A stretch of DNA of 64,000 nt from Glycine soja (Eukaryota; Streptophyta; Magnoliopsida; Fabales; Fabaceae): NCBI RefSeq assembly GCF_004193775.1, contig NC_041003.1, positions 29,440,263 through 29,504,262 of the forward strand, in the 5' to 3' direction. Position 1 is the stretch's first letter; each line of letters begins with the position of its first letter. Shown piece after piece: positions 11,297 through 21,739 of the stretch. Position numbers and translations under genes: made by a program. The notes beneath the pieces were generated by a model. The model saw nothing but the letters and a program-made list of their open reading frames with translations, did no database searches and was not told where the DNA came from.

Positions 11297-14035
11297 AGCA
11301 GAGCTTGACCCTAGAGAAGCAGAGCCAAAAGCATAACCCACTAAAGAAGTGAAACCCTTCCTACTCGGTAATGAACCATCTCAGTGCACCAAACTAGGAT
11401 GCTAGATGAGTAAAGAAGTGGAAGAATCCATAGCTCAATTGCTAATGAAGAATGTCGACCTATTTGCATAGTCAACATCAGACATGCTTGGAATTGACCC
11501 CAAGTTCCACTGTCATTGGCTAGCCATCTATCCTAAGGCTAGACTAGTTTTGCAAATAAAGAGAAAACTCAACCCTAAAAGAGGAAAAGATACTGATAAA
11601 ATGGCAAAGAAACTCCTGAATGTAGGCTTCATAAGAGAGGTACAGTACACCACATGGTTGTCCAACATGGTAATGGTAAAGAAGTCTAATGGGAAGTGAG
11701 GATGTGCACCAATTACACAGACCTGAACAAAGCTTGCCTTAAAGACTCATACCTACTTCTGAGTATCACTTGGTCGATGGAGCATTTGAATTTCCCATCC
11801 TTAGTTTTTTATATGCTTATTCCAGGTATAATCAGATCCCAATGTTCAACCTGAATGAGGAAAATACTACATTCATGACATATACAACTAATAATTGTTA
11901 CTCGATTGCGCAATTCAGTCTTAAGAATGTTGGAGCAACATATCAAAGACTCATGGATAAGATATTCATCAAGCAACTCTAGAAGTCTATGTTGATGACA
12001 TGGTGGTCAAAAGCACGAGAACCCCCTCTCATGTAAAAGACTTAGCATAAATCTTCATAGAAATAAGAAAATACAATATAAGGCTAAACCCAAATAAATG
12101 CATTTTTGGTGTACCAGGTAGAAAATTCCTTGAATTCATGCTTACTCATAGAGGAATCAAATCCAACCTTGAGAAGTGTGCGACCATCATTGAGATGAGA
12201 AGCCTAAATACTCTAAAGGAAGTCCAAAGGCTCATAGGCCGATTAACAGCATTATCTAAATTCCCGCCAAGAGCTGCTGACACAACCAGACCTTTATTCA
12301 AATTGTTGAAAAAATAGGAAGGGACAGAGTGGAACGAAGAATGTGAAGCAACTTTTAGAAGCTCAAAAATCTCATCGCCTCACAGCTTATCATTACAAGA
12401 CCTCAACCTAGAAAAAAGTTGATTTTGTACTTGGCGATGTTAGAACACACCATAAGTTCAATAATAGTGGTAAAAGAGGGTAAAAATCAAACCCCTATTT
12501 ACTATGCCATATGAGTCCTAAAAGATGCAGAGACTCAGTATCAGATGATTAAGAAGTTAGCCTTAGCTCTGGTCACTTTTGCTAGAAGACTAAGGTCGTA
12601 TGTCCAGAGTCATCAGATAGTGGTTCAAACTGATCATCCTATTTGAATAGTACTGATGAAACTAGAACTCACAGGCCAAATGATAGCTTGGTCAGTTGAG
12701 CTATCGGAATTCAAAATCAAGTATGAACCATGGGGGCCTATGAAGGCTCAATACCTAGTGGACTTCGTAGCTCAGTTGGCGACCACAACAGAGGCAAAGT
12801 CTTTCTGGTGGAAGCTATACGTAGATGGATCATCAAACACAAAAGGCAATGGGACAAGAATGATTTTAGAAAGCCCATATTGAGTAATCCTAGAGCAATC
12901 CCTTTGGTTTGAGTATGAAACAACAAACAACCAACCCGAGTATTTGCAAAATGACGTGATGGACTCGAGAGCAGGCTAAGTATGTGCTAAATGACGTGCA
13001 TAGAGGAATATGCAAAATGCACTTAGGATCACTATCAATGGTCGTCCAAGTACTTAGAGTCGAATACTATTGGCCGATAATAAGAAGAGATTGCACAAAA
13101 TATGCGAAGAAGTGTGAAGAGTGCCTAAAATTCGACAACATATCTCACCTACCACCTGAGGAGTTACACAACATAGTGGGGCCCTTTGCAACTTGGGGAG
13201 TATATATTGTTAGATCTTTTCCTGCGGTGAAAGGATGAGTAAAGTTTCTCCTAGTAGGCATAGACCATTTCAGAAAGTGGATCGAGGTAAAACCTGTGGT
13301 AACTATTTCAATAGCCAATATTCATAAATTCATTTGGAAGAACGTTGTGTGCAAATTCAAAATCCTTAACACTTTGATATTCGACAATGTAAAGCAGTTC
13401 ATCAACAAAGAAGTTGAGGAATTCCTTATAAATCTAGGGATTAAGCACCGAGCGACTTTAGTAGAACATCAAGAGTAATGGACAAATTGAAGTGGCCAAC
13501 AAGGTCATACTCAAAGAAATCAAAAAGTGAGTCAAAAAGGATAAAGGCAACTGGGACTAAGAACTTCCACCCAACTTATGGGCTTACCGTTTCACTCCAC
13601 AATCGACAATAAGTGAGACTCTGTTTCAACTCTCATATGGATCAAATGCCATGATACTAGTAGAAGTCAGAGAACCCTCTTATTGAAGGGAAAATTTCGT
13701 AGAGAAAGAAAATGACGAGATGCTCAATCAAGCACTCGACTTGGTTGAAGAGACTATTAAAAATTTCCACATGAGAGTCGAGAAATACCTAAGATAAGCT
13801 AGGAAAAGATACAACAGCCAGGTTAAATCAAGTAACTTTCAAGTAGGTGACTTTGTCAGGAGAAAGTGTGGGGAAGCCCAAAAATATGCTAAGGAAGGCA
13901 AACTTGCTGCAAACTAGGAAGGCCCTTTCAGAGTTGTTGAAGCACTTAGAAGTGGAACCTACTGTCTAGAGCACTTATTTGGCAAGGCGATTCTAAGGAC
14001 CTAGAATGCCTTTCACCTAAAATTCTATTACAGTT
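11297..14035 (+). pseudogene. Tat-like Ty3/gypsy pol relic (RT, RNase H, integrase)
   Basis: The plus strand, in shifting frames, encodes a 5'-truncated pol. The RT start is SDMLGIDPKFHCHWLAIYP and GFIREVQYTTWLSNMVMVKK (11480-11700). RT core LVDGAFEFPILSFLYAYSRY and AQFSLKNVGATYQRLMDKIF follow (11770-11980). RNase H lies at about 12400-12900 (WWKLYVDGSSNTKGNGTR). The integrase zinc finger is at 12984-13150 (HRGICKMHLGS...YYWPIIRRDC, CEEC), then a decayed integrase core (13200-13480) and C-terminal tail to about 14035. Many stops and frameshifts make it non-functional. The sequence type (REVQYTTWLSN) is the Tat/Ogre-like branch, unlike the chromovirus at 4955-8612. Its host element continues beyond the copia insertion at 14586. 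Confidence 0.85.
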
Positions 14036-14039
14036 AATC

Positions 14040-14585
14040 TTGTAAGTAGTGATGCACTCTTTTTGCTACTCTAGCATTATTTCCCATGAGGTTTTTTGTT
14101 AGAGAGGTTTTAATGAGGCACACCCGAATTTTACATTGAATAAAAGTTTCTTTAGCATTATACTATTTGTTCAAAAAATCCAAGTAGACCAATAGGTTTC
14201 TTTAACTAAAGACCCAAATTCAGGGCATAGATAACACCAAATAACATTTGGCTTACTATAGACCAACAACCATTGTCGGCTAAGTATAGGTTGAAGATAA
14301 CTTAGCTAATTGGCCAAAGATGCTAAGTTATTCAGCTAAGTATGGATTGAAGATAACTAAATTATTTGGCTAAACACAGACCAAAGAAGTGAAGTTACTA
14401 GACTAAAAATTATTAAGTTATTTGGCTAAATATTTAGACCAAAGAAACTAAGTTATTCGGTTAAAGCAAGACTAGACTAAGACACTTAGCTAACTAAAAA
14501 TAGACTCAGAACCAATCAAGTTATTCGACTAACAGACCAATAAAAAATGGCTAAAATTCTTTAAGTGATTGTTTTACCGAGTAAT
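14040..14585 (+). repeat. Tat element 3' region with degenerate tandem repeats
   Basis: Downstream of pol, short variable units around AAGTTATTCGGCTAA and TAGACCAAAGAA recur many times between about 14270 and 14540. No gene is visible. Tandem repeats in the 3' untranslated part are known for Tat-lineage elements. The stretch is cut by the copia element at 14586. Confidence 0.6.
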
Positions 14586-14975
14586 TGTTGATTGTTGGAT
14601 GGTAAGGATAGGGTGGATGATAGTGGTCGTCTGGTCTAATATTCTTGTCTTTTGTATAGGTCATCCAATCTTCTGTAATCTAGTGGAGCATCTAGTCTCA
14701 CAGAAGGAAGCGTCCAGTTTAGTGGTTCATTAACATAGACTATGTTGTAGCTGTAACTATTTTTATGTTGTAACTATTTTTTATTAGACTGTTAGTTGTT
14801 GTTTCCTGTATAACGAGCTTTGTATTCTGGGTTTAGAGAACTTGAGAGTGCTTTAACCTTTTCATTGTAAATTTTTTTATTCACATTAAACTTAACAATT
14901 TTGTGTGATATTTCTCTTCTCCTTCTATCACTCGTGCATCTTTATGTGAATAGAATTTCTTGAATCTTCCCAATA
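14586..14975 (+). repeat. 5' LTR of the copia element
   Basis: It starts TGTTGATTGTTGGA and ends CTTCCCAATA, aligning with 21281-21671 along its length with many substitutions. The final CA has become TA. GTAAT precedes it. Confidence 0.92.
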
Positions 14976-14978
14976 AAT

Positions 14979-14991
14979 TGGTATCTAGAGC
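14979..14991 (+). other. Primer-binding site (initiator tRNA-Met type)
   Basis: TGGTATCTAGAGC lies three bases after the LTR. It differs by an inserted or changed base from the usual TGGTATCAGAGC complementary to the 3' end of plant initiator tRNA-Met. Confidence 0.8.
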
Positions 14992-15101
14992 TTCGGTTCA
15001 AGATCAATCCTGTATTTCTTTCATGGTAGATCAAGTCATTAGTGATTAACCATTCTATTTGTTATTTGTTCGTGCAACGTCTTCAAGATTCTATCAAGAA
15101 G

Positions 15102-15800
15102 ATGGTCTACACAATCAAGATTGACAAATTCACAGGGAAGAATAACTTCAACCTTTGGTGCATCAAGATGCAAGTCTTGTTGAAAGGATAGGGCATTTGG
15201 GCTCTTCTCTCCGGTCAATTGTCAAGGATTGATAAGTCAGTGCTTGAGTTACAAGAAGAAAAGATGTATTTGTTAATTCTTTTTTCTGTCTAATGAGGTT
15301 CTTTATGAAGTTTCTGAAGAAATGACTATTGTTGGGCTTTGGTTCAAATTGGAGAAACTCTTCATGACAAAATCAATCTACAACAAGTTACTTATGAAAT
15401 TATGTTTGCTTGGCCTCCGAATGAGGAAAGGTACGTCATTGAAAGGACATCTTGATGAGCTAAACTCTATTTTGAATGAGCTATGAGACATTGATGTCAA
15501 GATAGAAGATGAAGATTTAGCAATGATTATGTTATCCTCTCTTCCTTCCTTCCTTCTATAAGAGATTTGTGAGTTCTCTTAGTCTAGGAAATGACTTCAT
15601 TACACTTGAAGAAGCCAAGTCTAGTCTGTATTCTAGAGAGCTTCGACTAAAGGCATCTGAGAATGGGGATGAAGTCTCTACATCCATATTATCAGTGAAT
15701 GATTATGCTAAAAGGCAGAAGAAGAAGAAATTCAAAGTCAAGAAGAGCAAAGTTGATCCTAAGGACATATGCAATTACTTTAAAGAACTAGTTCATTGGC
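15102..15800 (+). pseudogene. Copia gag with degenerate zinc knuckle
   Basis: From ATG at 15102 the frame gives KIDKFTGKNNFNLWCIKMQV, the start of copia gag (UBN2-type). It then meets TAG after LLKG and several more stops. The segment 15569-15800 encodes the C-terminal part, ending in a zinc knuckle with key residues lost. The CX2CX4HX4C pattern reads CNYF..H..(stop)DC, so the second cysteine is phenylalanine and a stop falls before the last cysteine. Confidence 0.85.
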
Positions 15801-15904
15801 AGTGAGATTGTACAAAGAAAGATTATGTTGTTGTTGTTGTTCGAAATGAATCCTCATCGGAAAGTGATTTGGTTCTGGCTTTTGGTGAAAAACTACAACA
15901 ACAT

Positions 15905-16357
15905 TATGAATAATGAGTAATGGACTCAAGTTGTTCTTATCATAAGTGTCCACACAGACATTGGTTTGTGATATGAGAAGAAGTCTAGTGGTAATGCCCT
16001 CATGGGTAACAATGCACCTTGTTAGTTTGTCGGTATAGGTTCTGTATAAATCAGAATGCATGATGATGTTGTTAGAACCTTAACTTAAGTTCATCAAGTT
16101 CCAGAGCATAAGAAAAATCTTGTATTTGTGGGTGCCATGTTTCAAAAGGTTTTTCTTGTTGGGTTAAAGGTGGAGTTATGTAGATCAAAGGGAAAAGAAA
16201 GTTTATGGTAATGGATGGAACCAAGAAAGGAAATTTGTACATCCTTTAGGGGCCGATTATGATAGGATTTGTCTATGCTATTTCACAATCTGGAAGTCAT
16301 GTGTCCAATGGCTCATCTGATAATTCTCTGTGGCATTTGCGTCTAGGCTAAAAATAG
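15905..16357 (+). pseudogene. Copia protease and pre-integrase remnant
   Basis: VMDSSCSYHKCPHRHWF near 15917-15970 matches the copia protease start, where the catalytic D-S-G has become D-S-S. Further on, SLWHLRLG (about 16328-16352) is the GAG-pre-integrase motif. The integrase catalytic core that should follow is missing: the sequence passes directly into a copy of the RT-proximal linker. Confidence 0.75.
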
Positions 16358-16512
16358 TTTGAAGCAACTGGTCATACTAATCAGGATTTTCAAATGCACC
16401 CTTAACATTAGAATTCAACACTAGTTGAAGGGATTGCCTGGACAAGTCAAAACCATCCAAAGCAGCCCAAAACCACAACAACCAGAAAGTCATAAAGGCA
16501 AATCAAAGCTCC
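16358..16512 (+). repeat. Duplicated copia linker, copy 1
   Basis: About 150 bases (GAAGCAACTGGTCATACTAA onward to GCAAATCAAAGCTC) repeat at 18049-18205. The duplicated segment is the integrase-RT linker (translated motif QNHPKQPKTTTTRKS). Copy 1 is out of place, directly after the pre-integrase motif. Confidence 0.85.
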
Positions 16513-17797
16513 TTTTATGCGTAAAATATGTTAGGCTCATACAAGGAAAAGTTTACCCTACGCAATAGTAACAGTGGACTCAAAAGTTCGGATATCAAAC
16601 CCAAAGGATTAATTGTATTCCAATTAGTTAAACTTATTAAACTAACAATAAAATTGATTACAAAGAGAGTTTAAATATTTTGTGGTTTTGGTTTTTATAA
16701 TAAAACAATTAAATGAAAATAAAGAGAGGTTTTGAGTTATGATAAAAGTGACCAGTGGTTATGACTTACTAGTACCAATTTTCCTCCAATTCTAGTCTTA
16801 ATGAAATTCCTTTCCCAGTTAATTAGCAATTCCCAAAATCAACTAAAGCCTATGATCAAGGACAAAAGATGTTATTTTCCTTAAATCAATACCCCAATGA
16901 TTACATATCTATCAAATTAAGTCAAAGGATAAGATTAATTCTAGGGATGATTAATTAAAGATTAACTAATCTATTGAAGATTACTCAAACAGTTAGATCA
17001 TGCAATTTGGTATAAAATATTCTCTACCTAGATCTACCAATTACATGCAAATGATCACTACTATGCAATCAATTGAGTATTAGAATTATAGGTTCCAAAT
17101 AAATATTAAAATAATGAAGAAAATTAATTAACATAAAAGCAATGAGGAATTCCATTAAGAACAAGGAGATGAGTACATTTGGACAGTTACATCATGACCC
17201 TCGAACTACGAGGACTAGCCACTCATGATTAGAAAAAAAAACTAGCAACCTTATAAAAGGTAAACTTAGACATACCAATAGTCAGGAATGATGATCACGA
17301 TTCATCATAACAATGTTGTCCACACTCTTCAACTCTCAAAAGCCCTCAAAGTTCTCTCAAAATCGTAAAAGACAAGAGTAAAACTTAATAATCCAAAAAA
17401 AATCCCTTTTACAAAGATAGAGACCTCTATATGTAATTTCCTAAAGATATTTCATGAAAAGGCGCACTACGATTATGGTAAATTCACCATGGTCGTTATC
17501 GGAACTGACATTGAAGCCTTGGGCCCTCATGGATTGACCACGACCATTATCGGATACTTGACGCTATTTTGGTAGGGTTGTTATGTTCTTACCATGGACG
17601 TGGTGAATGGACCACAATTGTTATCAAGTGCAGAATCTTCAAATCTTCATAAATATGTTCAATTTCCAACTTTTTCACTCAATTGAGCGACTACACTTCT
17701 GCAATACAAAATTAATGTCCAAACATGAATTCTACCTAGAAAATGCATGCAAAATGGCACAAAAACTCACATAATACCACCAAAAAGTGGTTTATCA
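16513..17797 (-). mobile_element. LTR-like non-coding insertion inside the copia element
   Basis: No copia sequence is present here. Read on minus from 17797 it begins TGATAAACCACTTTTTGG, an LTR-like start. Near the other end it has text (CTTTTGAGTCCACTGTTACT) that I associate with legume Athila-like LTRs. Inverted arms around ACCATGGTCGTTATCGG and its complement occur at 17488-17560. I found no matching target duplication, and the lower boundary is approximate. Confidence 0.45.
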
Positions 17798-17814
17798 CAT
17801 AGTATCACATAAGT

Positions 17815-18048
17815 GAAGGTAAGTTGGAGCCCAGAGCCAAGAAGGAATTATTTTTGAGCTATGGAGATGGAGTCAAAGGATTCTAAGTCTGCTCTCCATT
17901 TGAAAGAAAGGTCATTCTGAGTAGAGATGTTGTCTTTGGCGAACTCTTTATGCAACATTCTAAATCCGTTGAAGATTTGGAAAGGTTGAGGATGTCACTA
18001 AGCAAGTGGAGTTTTAGAGCTCCACAATTAGAAATTAGAAGCAGTTTG
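17815..18048 (+). pseudogene. Copia integrase C-terminal remnant
   Basis: Across frames this matches the copia integrase tail (sense of PEPRRNYF, DSKSALHLKERSF and QHSKSVEDLE). It has several frameshifts and stops. It resumes the copia order after the insertion and leads into linker copy 2. Confidence 0.7.
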
Positions 18049-18205
18049 AAGCACCTGATGAGACTAATCAAGATCTTCAAATGCACCCTCAACATCAAAA
18101 TTAAACACCAGTTGAGGGGACTGACTGGATGAGTCAAAACCATTCGAAGCAGCCCAAAACACAACAACCAAAAAGTCACAAAGGCAAATCAAAGCTCTTG
18201 AAAGA
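18049..18205 (+). repeat. Duplicated copia linker, copy 2 (original position)
   Basis: This is the direct repeat of 16358-16512, followed as expected by the RT domain. Confidence 0.85.
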
Positions 18206-18521
18206 TATGTCTTTGATATAGTGTCTTATGTGCTTCAGGTAGTAGAATAAATCGATTCATTTGAACCAACCACTTATCAAGAAGCAATTTTTTGTTCTAA
18301 AGCTAAAGAGTGGACGATGGCTATGAATGAAGACATGAAATCCCTTCAGAAGAACCAAACTTGGGATTTAATTGAGCTATCTACAAGCAGACAAGTAGTG
18401 GGGTACAAGTGGATCTTTAAGAAGAAATCTGGATCGTCCACTAAAGAAGTCCTCCGTTATAAAGCATGTATGGTAGCTAAGGGCTATAGTCAAAATGAAA
18501 GAGTGGACTACAATGAGATAT
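18206..18521 (+). pseudogene. Copia reverse transcriptase, N-terminal part
   Basis: It encodes EWTMAMNEDMKSLQKNQTWD, then QVVGYKWIFKKKSGSSTKEV and AKGYSQNERVDYNEI, the classic start of copia RT. The frame is broken at 18522 by insertion of a solo LTR, and RT resumes at 19938. Confidence 0.92.
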
Positions 18522-18837
18522 TGTTGGATCGAGTGGCCTCAGAATAATTAAGAAGGGGGGGTTGAATTAATTATTCCTAAACCTTTACTAATTAAAAAAT
18601 TACTCTTCTAAGGTTTTTACTAAGTTGTTAAGAGAATAAGGAGTAGAAAAGAATCTTAACCAAAAGTAAAAGCAGAAATTAAAATGCACAGCGGAAAGTA
18701 AAAGAGTAGGGAAAAAGGAAACAAACACACAAGAGTTTTTATACTGGTTCGGCAACAACCCGTGCCTATATCCAATCCCCAAGTGACCTGCGGTCCTTGA
18801 GATTTCTTTCAACCTTGTAAAAAACTGTGTCGTTTTG

Positions 18838-18980
18838 AATTCTTTGACAAGGGAGAAGGGAGACACAAAAGAATTCAGGCGGTTAGTCCTTTGTTCTTTT
18901 GGAAAAGGGAGAAGAGAGACACAAAAAGAATTCAGGCGGTTAGTCCTAGGCGAATTCTTTTTGGCAAAGGGAGAAGGGAA
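18838..18980. repeat. Tandem repeat inside the solo LTR, about 60-base units
   Basis: GAATTCAGGCGGTTAGTCCT and the preceding GGGAGAAGGGAGACACAAAA occur twice in full, and a third partial unit follows. Confidence 0.85.
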
Positions 18981-19305
18981 TGAAAAGATGAATAGCACAA
19001 GTTTTCAAGGTTTAGAAAACCAGAAAAACTTTGGAAAGCTTTTGGCACAAAGAAGAAGAAGAAGAAGTTCAAAGAGATTCAAGGCTTGTAAAGAATTGTA
19101 ATAGATTGATTGGAAAAGTATATGAAAGATTGATTGAATAAATGAATGAAAATACAAAACAAAGTCTTGCTTTTATAGACTCTTCATGTCTGGTCAAGAG
19201 GACCATTTAGAAGAGTTATAACTTTTAGAAAAACTTAAAACCAATTTGAAAAAGTCAAAAACCTTTTGAAGAGTTACATCTTTTGATTTATTCAAAAACA
19301 ATCAC

Positions 19306-19546
19306 TGGTAATCGATTACCAAATTAGTGTAATCGATTACACAAGGCTTTTATGTGAAAGGATGTGACTCTTCACATTTGAATTTGAATTTAAACGTTCA
19401 AAGACACTGGTAATCGATTACCAAAACATTGTAATCGATTACAGCTTTTTGAAATTAATTGGAACGTTGTAAATTCAATTTGAAAACTTTTTCGAAACAA
19501 TTTTGCTACTGGTAATCGATTACAGCAATCTGGTAATCGATTACCA
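19306..19546. repeat. Cluster of six TAATCGATTA palindromes
   Basis: TGGTAATCGATTACCA at 19306, 19408 and 19531 alternates with shorter or hybrid forms (TGTAATCGATTACA at 19329 and 19430, TGGTAATCGATTACA at 19510). Confidence 0.95.
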
Positions 19547-19937
19547 GAGAGTAAAAACTCTTTTGTAAACATATTTTGTGAAAAATTCATGTGCTACTCA
19601 GTTTTTGAAAAATCCTTTTCATACTTATCTTGATTAAGTCTTCTCTTGATTCTTGAGTCTTGAATTTTGAATCTTGATCTTGATTCTTGAAGCTTGATCC
19701 TTGAATCTTGATTTTTGAATTCATCCTTCTTCTTGAATCTTGAAGTGTTCTTCAACTTTTCCTCTTGAGTCTTGAATTGTTCTTGATTCCTTCTTGAACA
19801 TCTTGAACTCATCCTTTGATTGACCTTTGAGCTTTTTGTCATCACCTTTTCCATCATCTTTTGTTATCATCTTTGTTATCATCAAAACATCTTTGAATCA
19901 TTCTTGATTCACCATGAAGCTTTGCTTCTACAGATAT

Positions 19938-21240
19938 TCTCTCTAGTAGTTTGACAAACCTCCAAATGTGTTTTGTTGGCCCTAATGGCAATGTTGGATA
20001 TGGAGTTAGAGCAACTCGATGTCAAAACTGCCTTTCTCCATGGAAGACTGGAGGAAGACATTCTGAGGCAACAACCTAAAGGTTTTGAGGTGGAAGTAAA
20101 GGAAAATTCAATCTATAGATTGAAAAGGCCACTTTATGGGCTGAAGCAATCACCAAGGCAGTGGTATAAGAGATTCAATGTTCATTGTCTCTCATGGGTA
20201 CATAAGAAGTCCTTATGACTCGTGTTTATCATAGTAAGGTGGAGGATAGATGCCACATCTATCTACTACTCTATGTGAGTTACATGCTAATAACATCTCA
20301 AAATTTGTTGGCAATTCAGAAGCTAAAGTCACTACTCAGTAGTGAATTTGAGATGAAGAACATGAAATTTGTTGAAAAGATTACGGGCATGGAGATAAAA
20401 AAGGATCGAGTCTAGAAAAAGCTCTTTCTGTTTTAGAAGGAATAAATCCAAAAAATACTGAAACGTTTTGGGATAACAATTGCAAAACCAGTATGTACTC
20501 CTCTAACAACATCCATTCGTTTATATGAACTCAATACTACTCAGTCAAAATCAGAGAAGGAATACATGTCTCGTGTTCCTTATGCAAGTGTTGTATGTAG
20601 TCTCATGTATGCTATGGTATGCACTAGATCGGACCTGGCACAAGCAGACAATGTTTTGAGTAAATATATGGGTGATCCGGGGGAGGAACATTGGTAAGTT
20701 GTGAAAGGTATATTCATGTACCTTAAGGGTACAACCAATATTGGACTCATCTACCATGGAGACACGTCCTATGATCTTGCTTGTTACTTAGATTCTGACT
20801 TTGTTGTAAATTTGGATGTAAAAAGGTCTGTGACTGGGTACGCATTCACGATTGGTAACACTCTTGCTAGTTGGAAGGCAACATTTCAACCTACATTGGA
20901 TTTATCCACTACAAAGGCACAATACATGGCTCTAGAAGAAGCATTAAAGGAAGGAATCTGACCAAAGGGTTTGATTAGTAATCTTTGATTTTCACAAGAA
21001 AGGCTATCATTTTTTGTGATAGTCTGAGTACAATCTGATTAGCCAAGGATAAAGTCCATCATGAGAGGTATAAACACATTAGCATCAAATACCACTTCAT
21101 CCATTCTGAGAAGAGGTTTGAAGTCCAAAAATTTGATACAAGGGAGAATCCAAGTAATATGTTCACGAAGCCTGTTCTAAGAAGAAATTTCATGCATTGT
21201 CTAGATCTACTTAATGTAGATTGATGGAAATTAACTAGGT
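19938..21240 (+). pseudogene. Copia reverse transcriptase (C-terminal part) and RNase H
   Basis: After the solo LTR the RT continues with MLDMELEQLDVKTAFLHG and YRLKRPLYGLKQSPRQWYKR (19973-20200). The catalytic YVDD box is mutated: LLLYVSYMLI at about 20262-20295 replaces LLLYVDDM. RNase H follows (20700-20960) with DLACYLDSDFVVNLDVKRSV, TGYAFTIGNTLASWKA and STTKAQYMAL, where the expected TEAEYMAL is altered. Stops occur after KKDRV, after EGI and repeatedly downstream. The tail runs to about 21235, before the purine tract. Confidence 0.9.
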
Positions 21241-21280
21241 TACTTGTAATATAGAAATGCTACTAAACCAAGGCGGAGAT

Positions 21281-21671
21281 TGTTGATTGTTGGACGATGC
21301 ATGATAAGATAGGGTGGACAACAATGGTCATCTGGTTCAATACTCTTGTCTTCTGTATAGGTTGTTCAATCTTCTATGATCTGGTGGAGTGTCCAGTCTC
21401 GTAGAAGGGAGCGTCCTGGTGGTTTATTAACATAGGTTGTGTTGTAAATGTAACTATTTTCTGTTGTAATCATTTTTAGTTAGGTAGTTAGTTGTTGTCT
21501 TCTTTATAAGGAACTTTGTATTCTAGGTTAAAAGAGCTTGTGAGTGCTTTGAATCCTTTCATTGTAAATTCTATTATTTACAATAAACTTAATAATTTTG
21601 CGCGATATCTCTCTCTCCTTCTATCATTTGTCCTTCCCTATTTTAATATAATTTCTTTAATCTTCCCAACA
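21281..21671 (+). repeat. 3' LTR of the copia element
   Basis: It starts TGTTGATTGTTGGA right after the purine tract (AAGGCGGAGA), ends CTTCCCAACA, and is followed by GTAAT. Confidence 0.92.
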
Positions 21672-21739
21672 GTAATTTCCAATTAAAAGCAATAAAAATG
21701 AATACAACACTTGGAAGAAAAAAGTATCGATTCATTAAT

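Larger units (their letters stand above)
18522..19932. mobile_element. Solo LTR inserted in the copia RT (SIRE/Maximus-like)
   Basis: It starts TGTTGGATCGAGTGGCC and ends GCTTTGCTTCTACA (TG...CA). It is flanked by the 5-base duplication GATAT (18517-18521 and 19933-19937), so both ends are exact. It is 1411 bases with no coding content. It contains an internal tandem repeat (18838-18980), six TAATCGATTA palindromes (19306-19546) and a CTTGAATC-rich region (19630-19800). LTR length and text resemble soybean SIRE1/Maximus-type copia LTRs, which is my recollection rather than a search. Orientation is not certain. Confidence 0.88.
14586..21671 (+). mobile_element. Complete but inactive Ty1/copia LTR retrotransposon
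   Basis: The LTRs 14586-14975 and 21281-21671 both start TGTTGATTGTTGGA. The element is flanked by the 5-base target duplication GTAAT (14581-14585 and 21672-21676). A methionine-tRNA-type primer site (TGGTATCTAGAGC, 14979-14991) follows the 5' LTR. A purine-rich tract ending GGCGGAGA precedes the 3' LTR. Between them, in order, lie gag, protease, integrase scraps, RT and RNase H, all on plus, as in copia. The coding part is full of stops. The integrase core is gone, an unrelated LTR-like block sits at 16513-17797, and a solo LTR is inserted at 18522-19932. The element landed in the 3' region of the older Tat-like gypsy element. Confidence 0.92.
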
